Part shown: piece after piece, positions 17,216-28,472 of the stretch | Layout of the letters: each line of letters begins with the position of its first letter | How positions within the stretch are numbered: position 1 is the first letter of the stretch | From: Thermodesulfovibrionales bacterium | GTDB taxonomy: Bacteria > Nitrospirota > Thermodesulfovibrionia > Thermodesulfovibrionales > Dissulfurispiraceae | Assembly (NCBI GenBank): GCA_026415415.1 | Contig: JAOAHE010000006.1 | Location: 1-59,072, forward strand | DNA length: 59,072 nucleotides | Direction: 5' to 3' | Notes under the pieces: generated by a model | Seen by the model: only the letters and a program-made list of their open reading frames with translations | Database searches by the model: none | What the model was told of the DNA's origin: nothing | Made by a program: the position numbers and the translations under genes

Positions 17216-18985
17216 TTAATCTGCCTTCTTTTCTTCTGATTGCAACAAATATAACTCTTTATAAATTAGCGACTCTGACAGAACTTCTTTATGATCACCA
17301 ATTTTTTCAATACATCCTTTATTTATAACAATCACCCGGGAAGCCTTTTTTAAAGTAGAAAGTCTATGTGCAATAATTATGGTTGTCTTACCAACCATTA
17401 GTTTTTCTAAAGCTAACTGAACTTTTCTCTCTGAATCTGCATCTAATGATGAAGTGGCTTCATCTAAAATGAGTATAGTAGGATTCTTCAGTATAGCCCG
17501 AGCTATTGTTAATCTTTGTTTTTGCCCACCAGAAAGTTTAGTTCCTCTTTCTCCTACTACAGTATTATATCCTTCAGGTAGCTGCACTATAAATTCATGG
17601 GCAAAAGCTGCCTTAGCAGCGTTTTCAATTTCCTCATCATTTGCCTCAGGTCTGCCACACAATATATTAGCTCTTATAGTATCATTAAATAATATTAAGT
17701 CTTGAGTTACCAACCCTATATTTGATCGTATTGTTCTTAAAGACAGTTTGCTAATATCTATGCCATCAATATAAACATTTCCCTCAGAGGGCACCCAAAA
17801 CCCAGCGAGAATATCAACGATGGTACTTTTCCCTGCCCCGCTCATACCTACTATCGCTACAACTTCTCCTTTTTTTATCTCAAAACTTACATTCTTAAGA
17901 GCATAATCGGTAGCTTCCGGATATTTAAAAGATACATTATCAAAAACTATGTTTCCTTCTAACTTTTTATCAATGCCACCTTCTCTCTCGTCTTCTTCTA
18001 AGAAAATAGTCTTTATCCTCTCTATAACCGCTCTGCCTTGCTGAAAATTATTATATACTTTGCTTAATCTTCTAATTGGCGTATAAATCATCAAAATAGC
18101 TGCTATAAAAGAGAAAAAGGAACTTACTGACAGCTCCTCTGAAATTACTAAATAGCTTCCATAAAAAAGGATTATCGCTACACCTATTCCCCCCAATATC
18201 TCAGTCATGAATCTTGAGAACTCATCTATCCTAACCTCTCTCATTGTGTTTCTATAATGTTCTGTTAGAGCCTTTTCATGTCGTTCTGACATCTTTTTTT
18301 GCATATTATAAGCTTTAATAATCTTCATACATAATAGAGTCTCATTCAAAATATGAGTTACTTCAGAAATAAGTTTTCTCGTCCGAAAAGCGGTTTTTTT
18401 CATTATCTTACCAAGTTTACTTATGCTGTAACCCATCAAAGGAATAACTATAAAGGAAAGAAGGGCTAACTCCCATTGTCTAAAGAGAGCAACACCAGCT
18501 AAAACTATTACTGTAGCTCCTTCTACGAAAAAATCTTTAATAGTATGAGCTACAGTTGAGTGAAGTAAACTTAGGTCATTTAAAATTCTTGAAATCACAG
18601 AACCAGAAGTAGTTTTAGAGAAAAAGGAAACTGGCAATAAAAGTAATTTATCATAGATTTCTTTGCGGATTGACCTTACAATCTTTGCCCCAATTGAACT
18701 CATTAAATAATTAGTTAAATAGGTAAAAGCTCCTCTTAAAAAAAACAAAACTATTATACTCAAAGGCAATAATATGAGAAGTACTTTTGATTTATGAAGG
18801 AAAAAATAATCTAATGCTGGCTTTACAAGCCATGCTATAGCGCCATTTATAGCAGCAAGTATTGCTCCTGATATAATAGCTGCTATTAGTCTTATAAAGT
18901 GGGGCTTTGAAAGTTCATAGAATATGATGAAATCTGATAAATTACTATTAGGTCTTTCCTTTATAAATATCTCTTTTATATTCAT
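17216..18985 (-). CDS. MsbA-type ABC exporter (fused permease and ATPase)
   Basis: 589 residues: six-helix exporter membrane domain (about 25-310) and a nucleotide-binding domain with Walker A GMSGAGKS (380-387), the Q-loop VTQDLILFN, signature LSGGQKQR (484-491), Walker B ILILDEA and the H-loop IAHRLSTL. Homodimers of this half-transporter type flip lipid A core or other lipids across the inner membrane; MsbA is the best-known case. No lipid A or capsule genes are adjacent, so drug or lipid-linked glycan export is also possible. It stands alone, with a 450-base gap upstream. Confidence 0.88.
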   Translation of the reverse strand: MNIKEIFIKERPNSNLSDFIIFYELSKPHFIRLIAAIISGAILAAINGAIAWLVKPALDYFFLHKSKVLLILLPLSIIVLFFLRGAFTYLTNYLMSSIGAKIVRSIRKEIYDKLLLLPVSFFSKTTSGSVISRILNDLSLLHSTVAHTIKDFFVEGATVIVLAGVALFRQWELALLSFIVIPLMGYSISKLGKIMKKTAFRTRKLISEVTHILNETLLCMKIIKAYNMQKKMSERHEKALTEHYRNTMREVRIDEFSRFMTEILGGIGVAIILFYGSYLVISEELSVSSFFSFIAAILMIYTPIRRLSKVYNNFQQGRAVIERIKTIFLEEDEREGGIDKKLEGNIVFDNVSFKYPEATDYALKNVSFEIKKGEVVAIVGMSGAGKSTIVDILAGFWVPSEGNVYIDGIDISKLSLRTIRSNIGLVTQDLILFNDTIRANILCGRPEANDEEIENAAKAAFAHEFIVQLPEGYNTVVGERGTKLSGGQKQRLTIARAILKNPTILILDEATSSLDADSERKVQLALEKLMVGKTTIIIAHRLSTLKKASRVIVINKGCIEKIGDHKEVLSESLIYKELYLLQSEEKKAD

Positions 18986-19437
18986 GAACTAAAGTAAATT
19001 AGTCTTTTAAGCCTCAAAATAGCTATTATAGTTTAATCACTACCTTTAGCTTCTTTGGCCTTCATTGAGACTAAAAGGTTAAGCTAAATTTTAAAAATCA
19101 ATAATACTCTTTACAGTAAATATAAACCTTTAGCCTCAATAAGCAAAGATGATTATGAATGGATTATAAATCCAAAATCTTAAGCTTTTTAAATCTTGAT
19201 AATCACTTAGCAAAGCCATATTTGTAGTTAGTAAACAAAAAATAAATAGATTCTACAAAACATTTAATCATGTGTTTATAGTCTCAGGCTTTTATTTTAT
19301 ATTTAAGAATAAGTTATGTGCAATAAAATTTAATAATTAAATATATACTAATTAACTGCAGTTTCAAAGAAAATCTTTATAAATTTAATTTTAATTAATA
19401 GAAAAGACTTAAAAAGAAAAGATTTTTGAGATACTAA
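18986..19437. other. Intergenic stretch, nothing recognised
   Basis: A 452-base AT-rich gap between the fumarase operon end and the ABC exporter start. I find no tRNA-like fold, no long inverted repeat, no open frame with recognisable protein features and no clear terminator. It presumably contains the promoter of the minus-strand ABC exporter. Confidence 0.5.
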
Positions 19438-20004
19438 CTAAAGTGAGGAAATTTTATATCTTTTTTTGCCCTCTTCAATCAGATCATTTCCATAAATATC
19501 ATTCGCAACAATAGCGGGGAAATCTTCAACATATAGTTTTCTAATAGCCTCTGGTCCTAAGTCCTCATAGGCAATTACCTCTGAGGATTTTATATGTTTT
19601 GACAATAAAGCCCCTGCACCTCCAGTAGCTATAAAATATACAGCACCATATTTAACCATGCTTTCTTTAACCATAGGAGATCTACCACCCTTACCTATCA
19701 TGCCCTTTAATCCTTTTTCAATTAACAGTGGAGCATAAGCATCCATACGAGAACTTGTAGTAGGTCCTGCAGACCCTATTATACGAGATGGCTTAGGAGG
19801 GGTAGGACCAACATAATAAATAACAGCTCCTTTAATATCAAATGGTAATTCTTTGCTTTCTTTTAAAAGTTCAACTAACCTCTTATGAGCTGCATCCCTT
19901 GCTGTATAAATAAAACCACTAATATAAACTAAATCACCTGCTTTAAGATCCCTTATTGCTTCATCTGTTAAAGGCGTAGTTATTTTTTTATACATCTTTT
20001 CCAT
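19438..20004 (-). CDS. Fumarate hydratase class I, beta subunit (C-terminal type)
   Basis: 188 residues matching the C-terminal half of class I fumarases. GAVIYYVGPTPP and GSAGPTTSSRMDAYAPLL form the substrate pocket, and GKGGRSPMVKESMVKYGAVYFIATGGAGAL follows. With the alpha subunit it interconverts fumarate and malate using an oxygen-sensitive [4Fe-4S] centre. The start is immediately after the alpha-subunit stop, so the two are coupled. The related L-tartrate dehydratase is an alternative by family, but fumarase is more likely in an anaerobe with a partial citrate pathway. Confidence 0.94.
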   Translation of the reverse strand: MEKMYKKITTPLTDEAIRDLKAGDLVYISGFIYTARDAAHKRLVELLKESKELPFDIKGAVIYYVGPTPPKPSRIIGSAGPTTSSRMDAYAPLLIEKGLKGMIGKGGRSPMVKESMVKYGAVYFIATGGAGALLSKHIKSSEVIAYEDLGPEAIRKLYVEDFPAIVANDIYGNDLIEEGKKRYKISSL

Positions 20005-20856
20005 TTATAATATGACCTCTTTGTGACGAGCACTATTGCATTGAATATTTACAGCAACAGGTAAACTTGCAATATGACACGGAAAATACTCAATGTTTAC
20101 AGCTAAAGCTGTAACTCTGCCTCCAAGCCCCATTGGACCGATACCTAGTTTATTTATCTCAATAAGCAATAGCTTCTCAAGTTCTGCATATCGTGGATCT
20201 GGGTTACTTTCTCCTAATTTTCTTAAAAGAGCCTTTTTAGACAATAAAGCACATTTCTCAAAGGTACCACCAATACCAATACCAACAATAATAGGAGGAC
20301 AAGGATTACCCCCTGCTTTTTCAACAGTCTCAAGAACAAATGACTTTATTCCATCTAATCCATCTGCAGGTTTTAACATCTTAATAGCACTCATATTTTC
20401 ACTGCCTCCACCTTTTGGGGCGACTGTAATCTTTACTTTATCACCGTTGACCATTTCAAGATGCAAAATACAAGGTGTATTATCGTTGGTATTCTTTCTA
20501 TCAAAAACAGGATCATTTACAATAGATTTCCTGAAATACCCTTCTGAGTATGCCCTTCTTACTCCTTCATTTACCGCCTCATAAATGCTTTTTCCTCTGA
20601 AATATACATCACTGCCCCACTCTATAAAAACAACAGCAAAACCTGTATCTTGACAAAGTGCAAGGCTCTCTTCTTTTGCAATATCTTTATTTTTAAGTAA
20701 TTGCTCAATAACCGATCTTCCCATAAGAGATTCTTCTATCTTTAAAGACTCTTCAAAGGCTTCACAGACATCCTCAGGCAGTTCAGTCACAGCTTCAAGA
20801 AAAAGTTTTCTAACTGCAAAGATTATTTGATCTTCTGATATCTCTTTTTTAAACAT
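20005..20856 (-). CDS. Fumarate hydratase class I, alpha subunit (Fe-S, N-terminal type)
   Basis: 283 residues. Three Cys expected to hold the [4Fe-4S] cluster are visible: C68 in LCQDTG, C186 in GGNPCPP and C273 in NIQCNSARH. APKGGGSENMSAIKML and GIGIGGTFE are family hallmarks. Split alpha/beta class I fumarases are typical of anaerobic and thermophilic bacteria and archaea. It is upstream of and coupled to the beta subunit. The ATP synthase terminator hairpin lies just before its start, so it probably has its own promoter overlapping that region. Confidence 0.95.
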   Translation of the reverse strand: MFKKEISEDQIIFAVRKLFLEAVTELPEDVCEAFEESLKIEESLMGRSVIEQLLKNKDIAKEESLALCQDTGFAVVFIEWGSDVYFRGKSIYEAVNEGVRRAYSEGYFRKSIVNDPVFDRKNTNDNTPCILHLEMVNGDKVKITVAPKGGGSENMSAIKMLKPADGLDGIKSFVLETVEKAGGNPCPPIIVGIGIGGTFEKCALLSKKALLRKLGESNPDPRYAELEKLLLIEINKLGIGPMGLGGRVTALAVNIEYFPCHIASLPVAVNIQCNSARHKEVIL

Positions 20857-20867
20857 ATAAACCTTAA

Positions 20868-20898
20868 AAGGGGTGGAGCTTTTTAGGAACCACCCCTT
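20868..20898 (-). terminator. Terminator of the ATP synthase operon
   Basis: Arms AAGGGGTGG (20868-20876) and CCACCCCTT (20890-20898) form a perfect 9-bp stem with a 13-base loop. Read on the minus strand it lies about 50 bases after the atpC stop and is followed by TTTTAAGG, a modest T run. Confidence 0.7.
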
Positions 20899-20945
20899 CT
20901 GTAATCCTTTTTATTTTTATAAATTTTACTACTTATTAATTACTT

Positions 20946-21347
20946 TTATCTTCTTTGAGCAAGTTGGATTCTAATTGTTGCCCTCTCTAAGGACGCAGTT
21001 GCACGAGCAAAGTCAATTTCTTCTGCCTTTTTCAGCCTCTCCTCTGCCCTTTTTAACGATGCTTTAGCTCTTTCTATATCAATATCTTCTGCCTTCTCAG
21101 CACTATCAGCTAAGATTATGACTTTCTCTCCTGTAACCTCTGCATAACCGCTATTAACAAATACATAAACTGTTTCATTACCTTTTTTATATGAAAGAAC
21201 ACCTATTTTTAAGGTAGTTATAAAAGGTACATGGCCAGCAAGCACCCCAAAATCACCTTCTGTGCCTGATGCTGATACCTCATCTACCTCTTCACTTAAA
21301 ACTTGCCCATAAGGTGTTACTATTTCTAAAAGCAACTTATTTGTCAT
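20946..21347 (-). CDS. atpC: ATP synthase epsilon subunit
   Basis: 133 residues: N-terminal beta-sandwich (about 3-86, [20 protein letters not shown] and [17 protein letters not shown]) and a C-terminal two-helix hairpin of charged repeats (about 90-130). It links the F1 rotor to the c-ring and inhibits wasteful hydrolysis. It is the last gene of the operon and is followed by a hairpin terminator. Its length is near the family norm, with a complete inhibitory helix pair. Confidence 0.96.
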   Translation of the reverse strand: MTNKLLLEIVTPYGQVLSEEVDEVSASGTEGDFGVLAGHVPFITTLKIGVLSYKKGNETVYVFVNSGYAEVTGEKVIILADSAEKAEDIDIERAKASLKRAEERLKKAEEIDFARATASLERATIRIQLAQRR

Positions 21348-21373
21348 AGAATTGACTCCTGATTTTTTAAGGT

Positions 21374-22828
<1,455 letters not shown>

Positions 22829-22833
22829 CTAAA

Positions 22834-23712
22834 TTACTTTTCAAGAGCCTCAACGCCACCAACTATATCCATTAATTCCTTTGTTATTCCAGCTTGTCTT
22901 ACTTTATTTGCTATTAAAGTCACTTTTGCTATCATATCTTCGCAGTTCTTTGAAGCGTTTTCCATTGCTGTCATCCTGGCTGCTTCTTCTGAGGCTTGAG
23001 ATTCAAGTAAAGCCCTATAGATTTGTATCTCCACATATTTTGGCAAAAGCCTTTCAAAAAGGACTTCTCTTGATGGCTCAAACTCAAAGGTTGCGGTTGC
23101 TGTTGAGCTTGTAGTTTGTGGACTACCAATTTCCCCTATAGGAAGAAGTTTCTGAGTTGTTGGTTTCTGGACTATCATTGATTTAAATTCACTGAACACG
23201 ATTATAAACTCATCTATGTTTTCATTTTCATAATTTTCAATTACATCTTTTGCGATCTCCTGGGCATTTGCATAAGTAATCTTCCCTGATAACCCAATCC
23301 AAGCATTTCGTATTGCGATACTGCGTCTTTTAAAATAATCACGGGCCTTTCTTCCTATAACGCTTATACTAACTTCAACACCTTCTTTTTTTAATGAATC
23401 TATCTGTTGCGATGCAACCCTTAATATATTTGAATTATAAGCCCCACAAAGGCCTCTGTCGGAGGTTAAAACTATAACCTCAACCTTCTTCTTAGGTCTC
23501 CAGACCAAAAGTGGATGCCCACCTGCCTCTGTAGAACCACTTGCAAGGTCTGAAAGCACAGATTCCATCTTTACTGCATAAGGTCTAAAATTTATCATTC
23601 GGTCTTGTACTTTCCTTAACTTTGCAGCGGCGACCATCTTCATTGCAGAAGTAATCTTCTTTGTTGATGCTATAGCTTTGAGCCTTTTTCTTATATCCCT
23701 TAAAGTTGGCAT
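22834..23712 (-). CDS. atpG: ATP synthase gamma subunit
   Basis: 292 residues: N-terminal coiled helix (1-60, beginning PTLRDIRKRLKAIASTKKI), a central Rossmann-like part with TSDRGLCGAYN, and a C-terminal helix (ENASKNCEDMIAKVTLIANKVRQ). It is the rotating shaft that couples proton flow to ATP formation. It is placed between alpha and beta, the usual F1 order. The C-terminal extension past the conserved IT-KELMDIVGG helix is short. Confidence 0.97.
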   Translation of the reverse strand: MPTLRDIRKRLKAIASTKKITSAMKMVAAAKLRKVQDRMINFRPYAVKMESVLSDLASGSTEAGGHPLLVWRPKKKVEVIVLTSDRGLCGAYNSNILRVASQQIDSLKKEGVEVSISVIGRKARDYFKRRSIAIRNAWIGLSGKITYANAQEIAKDVIENYENENIDEFIIVFSEFKSMIVQKPTTQKLLPIGEIGSPQTTSSTATATFEFEPSREVLFERLLPKYVEIQIYRALLESQASEEAARMTAMENASKNCEDMIAKVTLIANKVRQAGITKELMDIVGGVEALEK

Positions 23713-23736
23713 TTATAGTCTCCTGTTTAAAAACTT

Positions 23737-25245
23737 TTAAGGCTGAAATGTCTTTTTAAATTCTTCAATCGTTGAATTTAATTTTGCCCTTAGCTCATCA
23801 TCCAGTGCCTTTTTCTCTCTAATCTCGTTTCTTAAATCCTGTTTTTTGGCTTTAATGAATTTCATAAAAGAATCTTCAAAGGCTTTAATATGCTCAACGG
23901 CTATATCATCAAGAAACCCTTGGGTGCCAGCATAAATTAATATTACTTGATCCTCAAAGGGCATAGGAACGTACTGGTCTTGCTTAAGTAACTCGACCAT
24001 TCTCTTACCCCTTTCTAACTGAGCAAGAGTTGCTTTATCAAGATCAGAAGCAAACTGAGCAAATGCTGCTAACTCTCTATACTGCGCTAAATCAAGTCTC
24101 AACATACCAGCAACCTGCTTCATTGCTTTTGTCTGAGCTGCGCCACCAACACGGCTAACAGAAAGTCCTACGTTAATGGCAGGTCTGACACCAGCATAGA
24201 ATAACTCAGGCTCAAGGTATATCTGACCATCTGTAATTGAGATAACATTTGTAGGCATATAGCCTGAAACGTCACCAGCCTGGGTTTCAATTACAGGCAA
24301 AGCTGTAAGTGAGCCACCTCCTTGAGCATCTGAGAGTTTAGCAGCTCTCTCAAGTAACCTGGAGTGAAGATAGAATACATCACCAGGGTAAGCTTCACGA
24401 GCTGGAGGACGTCTTAATATGAGCGAAACCTGTCTGTAGGCATGTGCTTGTTTTGTTAAATCATCATAACATATTAGTGCATGCTTACCATTATCTCTGA
24501 AATACTCACCAATTGCACAGCCAACATAAGGAGCGATATACTGCATTGCAGCAGGCTCACTTGCGGTTGCAACAACGACTATGGTATGATCCATAGCGCC
24601 ATACTCCTCAAGAATCTTTACAGCTCTTACGATAGCTGATCTTCTTTGACCTACAGCAACATATATGCAAATAACATCGCCACCTTTTTGGTTTATTATA
24701 GTATCTAATAGAATAGCTGTCTTTCCAGTCTGACGGTCACCGATTATTAGCTCTCTCTGTCCCCTCCCAATAGGTATCATACTATCTACGGCTTTAATTC
24801 CTGTCTGCAATGGTTGATTAACTGGTTGCCTTCTAATTATACCAGGAGCCACAACATCAACCTTCATGAATTGTTTAGCATTTATTGGACCTTTACCATC
24901 AATAGGCTGTCCTATCGCATTAACAACTCTACCTATCATCGCCTCACCAACAGGGGTTTCCATAACCTTGCCTGTCCTTTTGACAATGTCTCCTTCTTTG
25001 ACAAGCTTGTCATCACCAAAAAGTATGGCTCCAACATTATCCTCTTCTAAGTTAAGCGCCATACCAACAACACCATTTGGCATCTCGAGCATCTCAGCAG
25101 CCATACAGTTGTCAAGTCCATAAATTCTTGCTACACCATCTCCAACATAAGTAATAACACCTACTTCGCTTACATCAACCTTTTTCTCGTACTCAGTTAT
25201 ATGTTTCTTAAGATAATTACTAATTTCCTCAACCTTCAATTCCAT
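23737..25245 (-). CDS. atpA: ATP synthase alpha subunit
   Basis: 502 residues with the P-loop GDRQTGKT (169-176), [10 protein letters not shown] and [14 protein letters not shown] region hallmarks. It forms the non-catalytic nucleotide sites of F1. It is 5 bases after the delta gene's stop, so the two are closely coupled. Length is standard (about 500). Confidence 0.99.
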   Translation of the reverse strand: MELKVEEISNYLKKHITEYEKKVDVSEVGVITYVGDGVARIYGLDNCMAAEMLEMPNGVVGMALNLEEDNVGAILFGDDKLVKEGDIVKRTGKVMETPVGEAMIGRVVNAIGQPIDGKGPINAKQFMKVDVVAPGIIRRQPVNQPLQTGIKAVDSMIPIGRGQRELIIGDRQTGKTAILLDTIINQKGGDVICIYVAVGQRRSAIVRAVKILEEYGAMDHTIVVVATASEPAAMQYIAPYVGCAIGEYFRDNGKHALICYDDLTKQAHAYRQVSLILRRPPAREAYPGDVFYLHSRLLERAAKLSDAQGGGSLTALPVIETQAGDVSGYMPTNVISITDGQIYLEPELFYAGVRPAINVGLSVSRVGGAAQTKAMKQVAGMLRLDLAQYRELAAFAQFASDLDKATLAQLERGKRMVELLKQDQYVPMPFEDQVILIYAGTQGFLDDIAVEHIKAFEDSFMKFIKAKKQDLRNEIREKKALDDELRAKLNSTIEEFKKTFQP

Positions 25246-25249
25246 TTTT

Positions 25250-25789
25250 TCACCCCTTTATTAGCTTATCTTTTAAAAGCCCTAACTGGCCTTTTATGCT
25301 ACTGTCATACATAGTGCTACCTACCTGTATTCTAACACCACCAAGTAAGGATGGATCAAAGATAAACTCCAACTCTACATCTTTACCTGTAAGCTGGGCA
25401 AGTGCCTTGGCAAGTTCTTTTTCATACTCCTTAGTTATCTCAGTTGGTGTAGCCACAACAGCCTTAACTTTCTTTTGCATCAACATATAAAGAGAATTAA
25501 TAGCATTAATTATTTCCTTAAGGTTAAAAAGCAACATCCTATTTGACAAGTAAATTAGGTACTGGGCTACTTCTGATGACATTTTCATATGATGAGATAT
25601 AATAGCTATAGCCTTTTCTCTTTCAGCTTCTGTAAAAACTGGGCTTACCATTAGAGTCTTGAAATTCTTGTCTTTCTCAATGAGACTCGCTACTGCATTT
25701 AATTGCTCAAGAGCTTTCGGGACCTCAGCCATTTCGACTGATTTCAAAAATTGTTTGGCATATTTTTTAGTATCTTTTACCTTTTTCAA
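25250..25789 (-). CDS. atpH: ATP synthase delta subunit
   Basis: 179 residues: N-terminal six-helix bundle (1-110) and the C-terminal sheet-containing part with the diagnostic [18 protein letters not shown] near 147-165. It clamps the b stalks to the top of F1. The start overlaps the b-subunit stop by 4 bases. The family call is clear from this C-terminal motif and from position. Confidence 0.95.
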   Translation of the reverse strand: MKKVKDTKKYAKQFLKSVEMAEVPKALEQLNAVASLIEKDKNFKTLMVSPVFTEAEREKAIAIISHHMKMSSEVAQYLIYLSNRMLLFNLKEIINAINSLYMLMQKKVKAVVATPTEITKEYEKELAKALAQLTGKDVELEFIFDPSLLGGVRIQVGSTMYDSSIKGQLGLLKDKLIKG

Positions 25790-26391
25790 TTTTTAACCCC
25801 TAATAATTTAATAGAATCTTGTAATATTTTGTCTTGTTCTTCTTTTGTTAATCTTGCTTTGATCTTTTCCTCAGAAAGCTTTATAGCCTCCTCAACAGCC
25901 TCTGCCTTTATTATCTCCTTTGCCATCTTGATCTCATGATCAATATTAGATTTTGCTTGCTCAAGAATTTTCGATTTAAGTCTTTCAGCATCTTCAATTA
26001 AACGCTTCTTTTCCTCTTCCCCAGATGACTTAGCTACTGCTAAAATCTCAGCAATTTCCTTATCTTTTAGTCTTAACTTCTCTTCTACCTCGGCAAGGGC
26101 TTTTTGAGCGATCTGTTTAGCTTCCTGTGCATCCTTAATACTCTTCTCTATCATCTCAGAGCGTTGCTTTAAAAAATTTTTAAGCGGCTTTCCAACAAAC
26201 TTTACTAATAATACAACTAATATAGTAAAGTTCAATATTCTCCACAACCAACCTAAGGGACCTTCTTCTGCACCACCTGCCGCATAAACTAAATTTGGTG
26301 AGAGTAATATAAAAAATGTTAAAGAGAAAATTGCAAAATTATAAATACCCATTGTCTTTGTTTCTTTCTTTAAAAATCTTTTTTTCATCAT
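25786..26391 (-). CDS. atpF: ATP synthase b subunit (F0 stator)
   Basis: 201 residues. An N-terminal hydrophobic stretch (about 15-38, ending in VYAAGG) resembles a cleavable signal peptide, followed by a second membrane helix (about 50-68, ILNFTILVVLLVKF) and a long charged coiled coil to the C-terminus. This extended b type with signal-like leader is known from Geobacter-like bacteria. It joins F0 to F1 as part of the stator. It overlaps the b' gene and the delta gene by 4 bases on each side. Confidence 0.93.
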   Translation of the reverse strand: MMKKRFLKKETKTMGIYNFAIFSLTFFILLSPNLVYAAGGAEEGPLGWLWRILNFTILVVLLVKFVGKPLKNFLKQRSEMIEKSIKDAQEAKQIAQKALAEVEEKLRLKDKEIAEILAVAKSSGEEEKKRLIEDAERLKSKILEQAKSNIDHEIKMAKEIIKAEAVEEAIKLSEEKIKARLTKEEQDKILQDSIKLLGVKN

Positions 26392-26807
26392 GCTTTCACC
26401 AACTTTCTAACTATTTCTTCTGACAATTTATCTACATCTGCCCTTAAGATGGCTCTTGCTTTTTCTGTCTCCAATTTCAGTTCCTGGCGAGCTCTCTCAA
26501 TCATTGCTACTGCTTCTTCTTCTGCCTTACGAAGTACCTCAGTTTGATAAGATATGCCAGCTTCTCGAATTGAGTTATAAATATCCTTTGCTTGCTTTCT
26601 GGCTTGCTGAAGTTCTGCATTCATCTTAGCTGCGTTTTCGTCTTTCTTAGCATTCATTGCTTTAGCATCTTCGTAAGCGCCTTTTATTGTGTTTTCTCTC
26701 TCTTTGAAAAGTTTTGCAAGAGGTTTAAAAAGAAGAGAACTTAAGATGAAATACAAAATTATAAAATTTGCGACAAGAACAAAATACCACTGATTAAACT
26801 CTAACAT
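26388..26807 (-). CDS. atpF': ATP synthase b' subunit (F0 stator, short form)
   Basis: 139 residues: one membrane helix (about 7-28, YFVLVANFIILYFILSSLLF) then a charged coiled coil. Two different b-type genes, b' and b, occur in tandem in deltaproteobacteria and relatives, cyanobacteria and some others, and assemble as a heterodimeric stator. It is first in the operon, downstream of a consensus-like promoter. Subunits a and c (atpB, atpE) are not in the window and presumably lie elsewhere. Confidence 0.92.
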   Translation of the reverse strand: MLEFNQWYFVLVANFIILYFILSSLLFKPLAKLFKERENTIKGAYEDAKAMNAKKDENAAKMNAELQQARKQAKDIYNSIREAGISYQTEVLRKAEEEAVAMIERARQELKLETEKARAILRADVDKLSEEIVRKLVKA

Positions 26808-26908
26808 ATTACCCTCTTCCTCCGTTCCAAAGTTTTTTATGCCTTTATTTGTTTTGGAACTATGTTATGTAATGTTATTCAAAGAAACAAAAAAACAATT
26901 CGGACAAA

Positions 26909-26937
26909 ACATTACCACACCAACAATCTTTTGTCAA
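26909..26937 (-). promoter_or_regulatory. Promoter of the ATP synthase operon
   Basis: On the minus strand TTGACA (complement of 26932-26937) and TAATGT (complement of 26909-26914) are separated by exactly 17 bases, ending about 100 bases before the b' ATG. A perfect -35 and a good -10 suggest a strong housekeeping promoter. Confidence 0.75.
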
Positions 26938-27408
26938 GAATTTAATAATAAATAATTATTATTAATATATAATTAGGAATTATTAATTTATAAGTCACTG
27001 AAAAAAATTGTTTTTTATCAAAAATAAGTTAGCTTTATGATGATATCAAACCATTTATATTCCTCACCTTATCTTAAACACTAAACAAAAATTTACGCCT
27101 TAAATATTAGCTTTATTTATCAGTCTGCTAAGTCACCTATTTAAGGTATTTTACAATAGTCCGAGTTAATGTTATAAAATAATAGTACCTTTTTAAAGAT
27201 TAAAAATAACGAAAAAGAAAACTTCATCCTATAAAATGTTTATTAGAAATCCAGAACTGAAGCTGAAGAGTCCTCTTCCTTATAGAAAGCTCACCGAAAA
27301 AATGATTTTTTCTTTATATATAATTCTTTGTAAGAACCTTTTTATAATCATCAAAAAGCTCTCTCTTTTTAATCACGATGTTCCGTCTTTATTTTGGAGG
27401 GATAAAGA
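26938..27408. other. Intergenic stretch upstream of tlpA-like gene
   Basis: AT-rich divergent gap between the ATP synthase promoter and the thioredoxin-like gene. Near 27297-27313 there is a perfect 8-bp inverted repeat GAAAAAAT-g-ATTTTTTC. A good GGAGGG ribosome site lies at about 27397-27402. Otherwise I see no gene or RNA fold. Confidence 0.4.
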
Positions 27409-27930
27409 ATGAAACAAAAAGCAATTATTCTTGCTATAATCTTTTTAATCGGTATTACGTTGGTTTTCCTTATAGATTCTAATAAAAGTAAGATCAAAAC
27501 AAAAGCATCAGTAGGTTTAGATGCACCATATTTTGAACTAAAAGATATTGATAACAAACTTTGGAAACTATCAGACCTCAAAGGGAAGGTAATACTATTG
27601 AATTTCTGGGCAACATGGTGTGAGACATGCAAAATTGTTAACTCTTCATTAGATAATCTTATAAAAACACGAACTGATGAAAACGTAGTTTTATTATCAA
27701 TTTTATATAAAGATACCCCTTCTAATGCAATAGAATACATGAAAAAAAATGGTTTTACCTTCCCAGTCTTAATTGATGACAAAAACGTCGCAAACATTTA
27801 CGGGATAAGTGGGATACCAGAAACCTTTATAATTAATAAAAAAGGTCTAATTAAAGATAAAATAATTGGTCCTATTAAGTGGGACTCTCCAATGGTCAAA
27901 ACTGCTATCGAACAATTTGCATCAGAGTAG
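27409..27930 (+). CDS. TlpA/ResA-like membrane-anchored thioredoxin
   Basis: 173 residues: N-terminal signal anchor (about 5-23, IILAIIFLIGITLVFLI), then an AhpC/TSA-type thioredoxin fold. The active site is WCETC with C71 and C74, followed by the cis-Pro loop GISGIPETFII. Such proteins act outside the inner membrane as disulfide reductases, often in cytochrome c maturation. No ccs or ccm genes are next to it. DUF4416 follows 2 bases after the stop, so they are coupled. Confidence 0.93.
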   Translation: MKQKAIILAIIFLIGITLVFLIDSNKSKIKTKASVGLDAPYFELKDIDNKLWKLSDLKGKVILLNFWATWCETCKIVNSSLDNLIKTRTDENVVLLSILYKDTPSNAIEYMKKNGFTFPVLIDDKNVANIYGISGIPETFIINKKGLIKDKIIGPIKWDSPMVKTAIEQFASE

Positions 27931-27932
27931 AG

Positions 27933-28463
27933 ATGGAACAAAAAAAAGGAAAAAAACCTCAAAAGGCGTTACTTTTCATTGGAATTCTTTACACAAAAGA
28001 GGATTTTTACCTGGAAGCTTTAAAACATATTCGTTTTTATTTTGACGATATTGCTATGATCACACCTTCTATGATTTGGGACTTTTCTAATTATTATAAA
28101 GAGGAATTGGGAGATAATATACTGAGAAGATTCATTTTTCTGAAAAATCTCATCGACCAAGACAGCATAGTAGATATAAAGATAATTACAAATGAAATTG
28201 AAAAAATACTTTCCATAAATAACAAAAGACAAGTTAATCTTGACCCTGGATATCTTACTTTAGCTAAAATAGTTCTTGCTTCAACAAAAGATTATTCACA
28301 CAGAATTTACTTAAAAAACGGTATATTCGCAGAAGTAACTTTAATATATAAAAATAAATCCTTCATATCTCATTTAAATACTTACAAAGACTATCAAGAT
28401 ACGCGTTACATAAATATTTTTAACTCAGCAAGAAATCTCTACAGACTAATTTTACAGGATTAA
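27933..28463 (+). CDS. DUF4416 family protein
   Basis: 176 residues from the ATG at 27933; the open frame extends 54 bases further upstream into the tlpA gene, but the family begins at about KPQKALLFIGILY. Hallmarks are YYKEELGDNILRRFIFLKNLI, NLDPGYLTLAKIVLASTKDYSHRIYL and GIFAEVTLIY, which identify DUF4416, a family of unknown function known to me from deltaproteobacteria, Nitrospirota and other anaerobes. No catalytic motif stands out. MarC follows 9 bases later, so tlpA-DUF4416-marC appear to form one transcript. Confidence 0.88.
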   Translation: MEQKKGKKPQKALLFIGILYTKEDFYLEALKHIRFYFDDIAMITPSMIWDFSNYYKEELGDNILRRFIFLKNLIDQDSIVDIKIITNEIEKILSINNKRQVNLDPGYLTLAKIVLASTKDYSHRIYLKNGIFAEVTLIYKNKSFISHLNTYKDYQDTRYINIFNSARNLYRLILQD

Positions 28464-28472
28464 ACTCTTCTC

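Noticed and set aside
20093-20584. 163-codon plus-strand open frame
   Set aside because: It lies antisense inside the fumarase alpha gene, which has clear family motifs; the plus frame has none.
27369-27797. 142-codon minus-strand open frame
   Set aside because: Antisense to the TlpA-like thioredoxin gene, whose CxxC motif and anchor are unmistakable.
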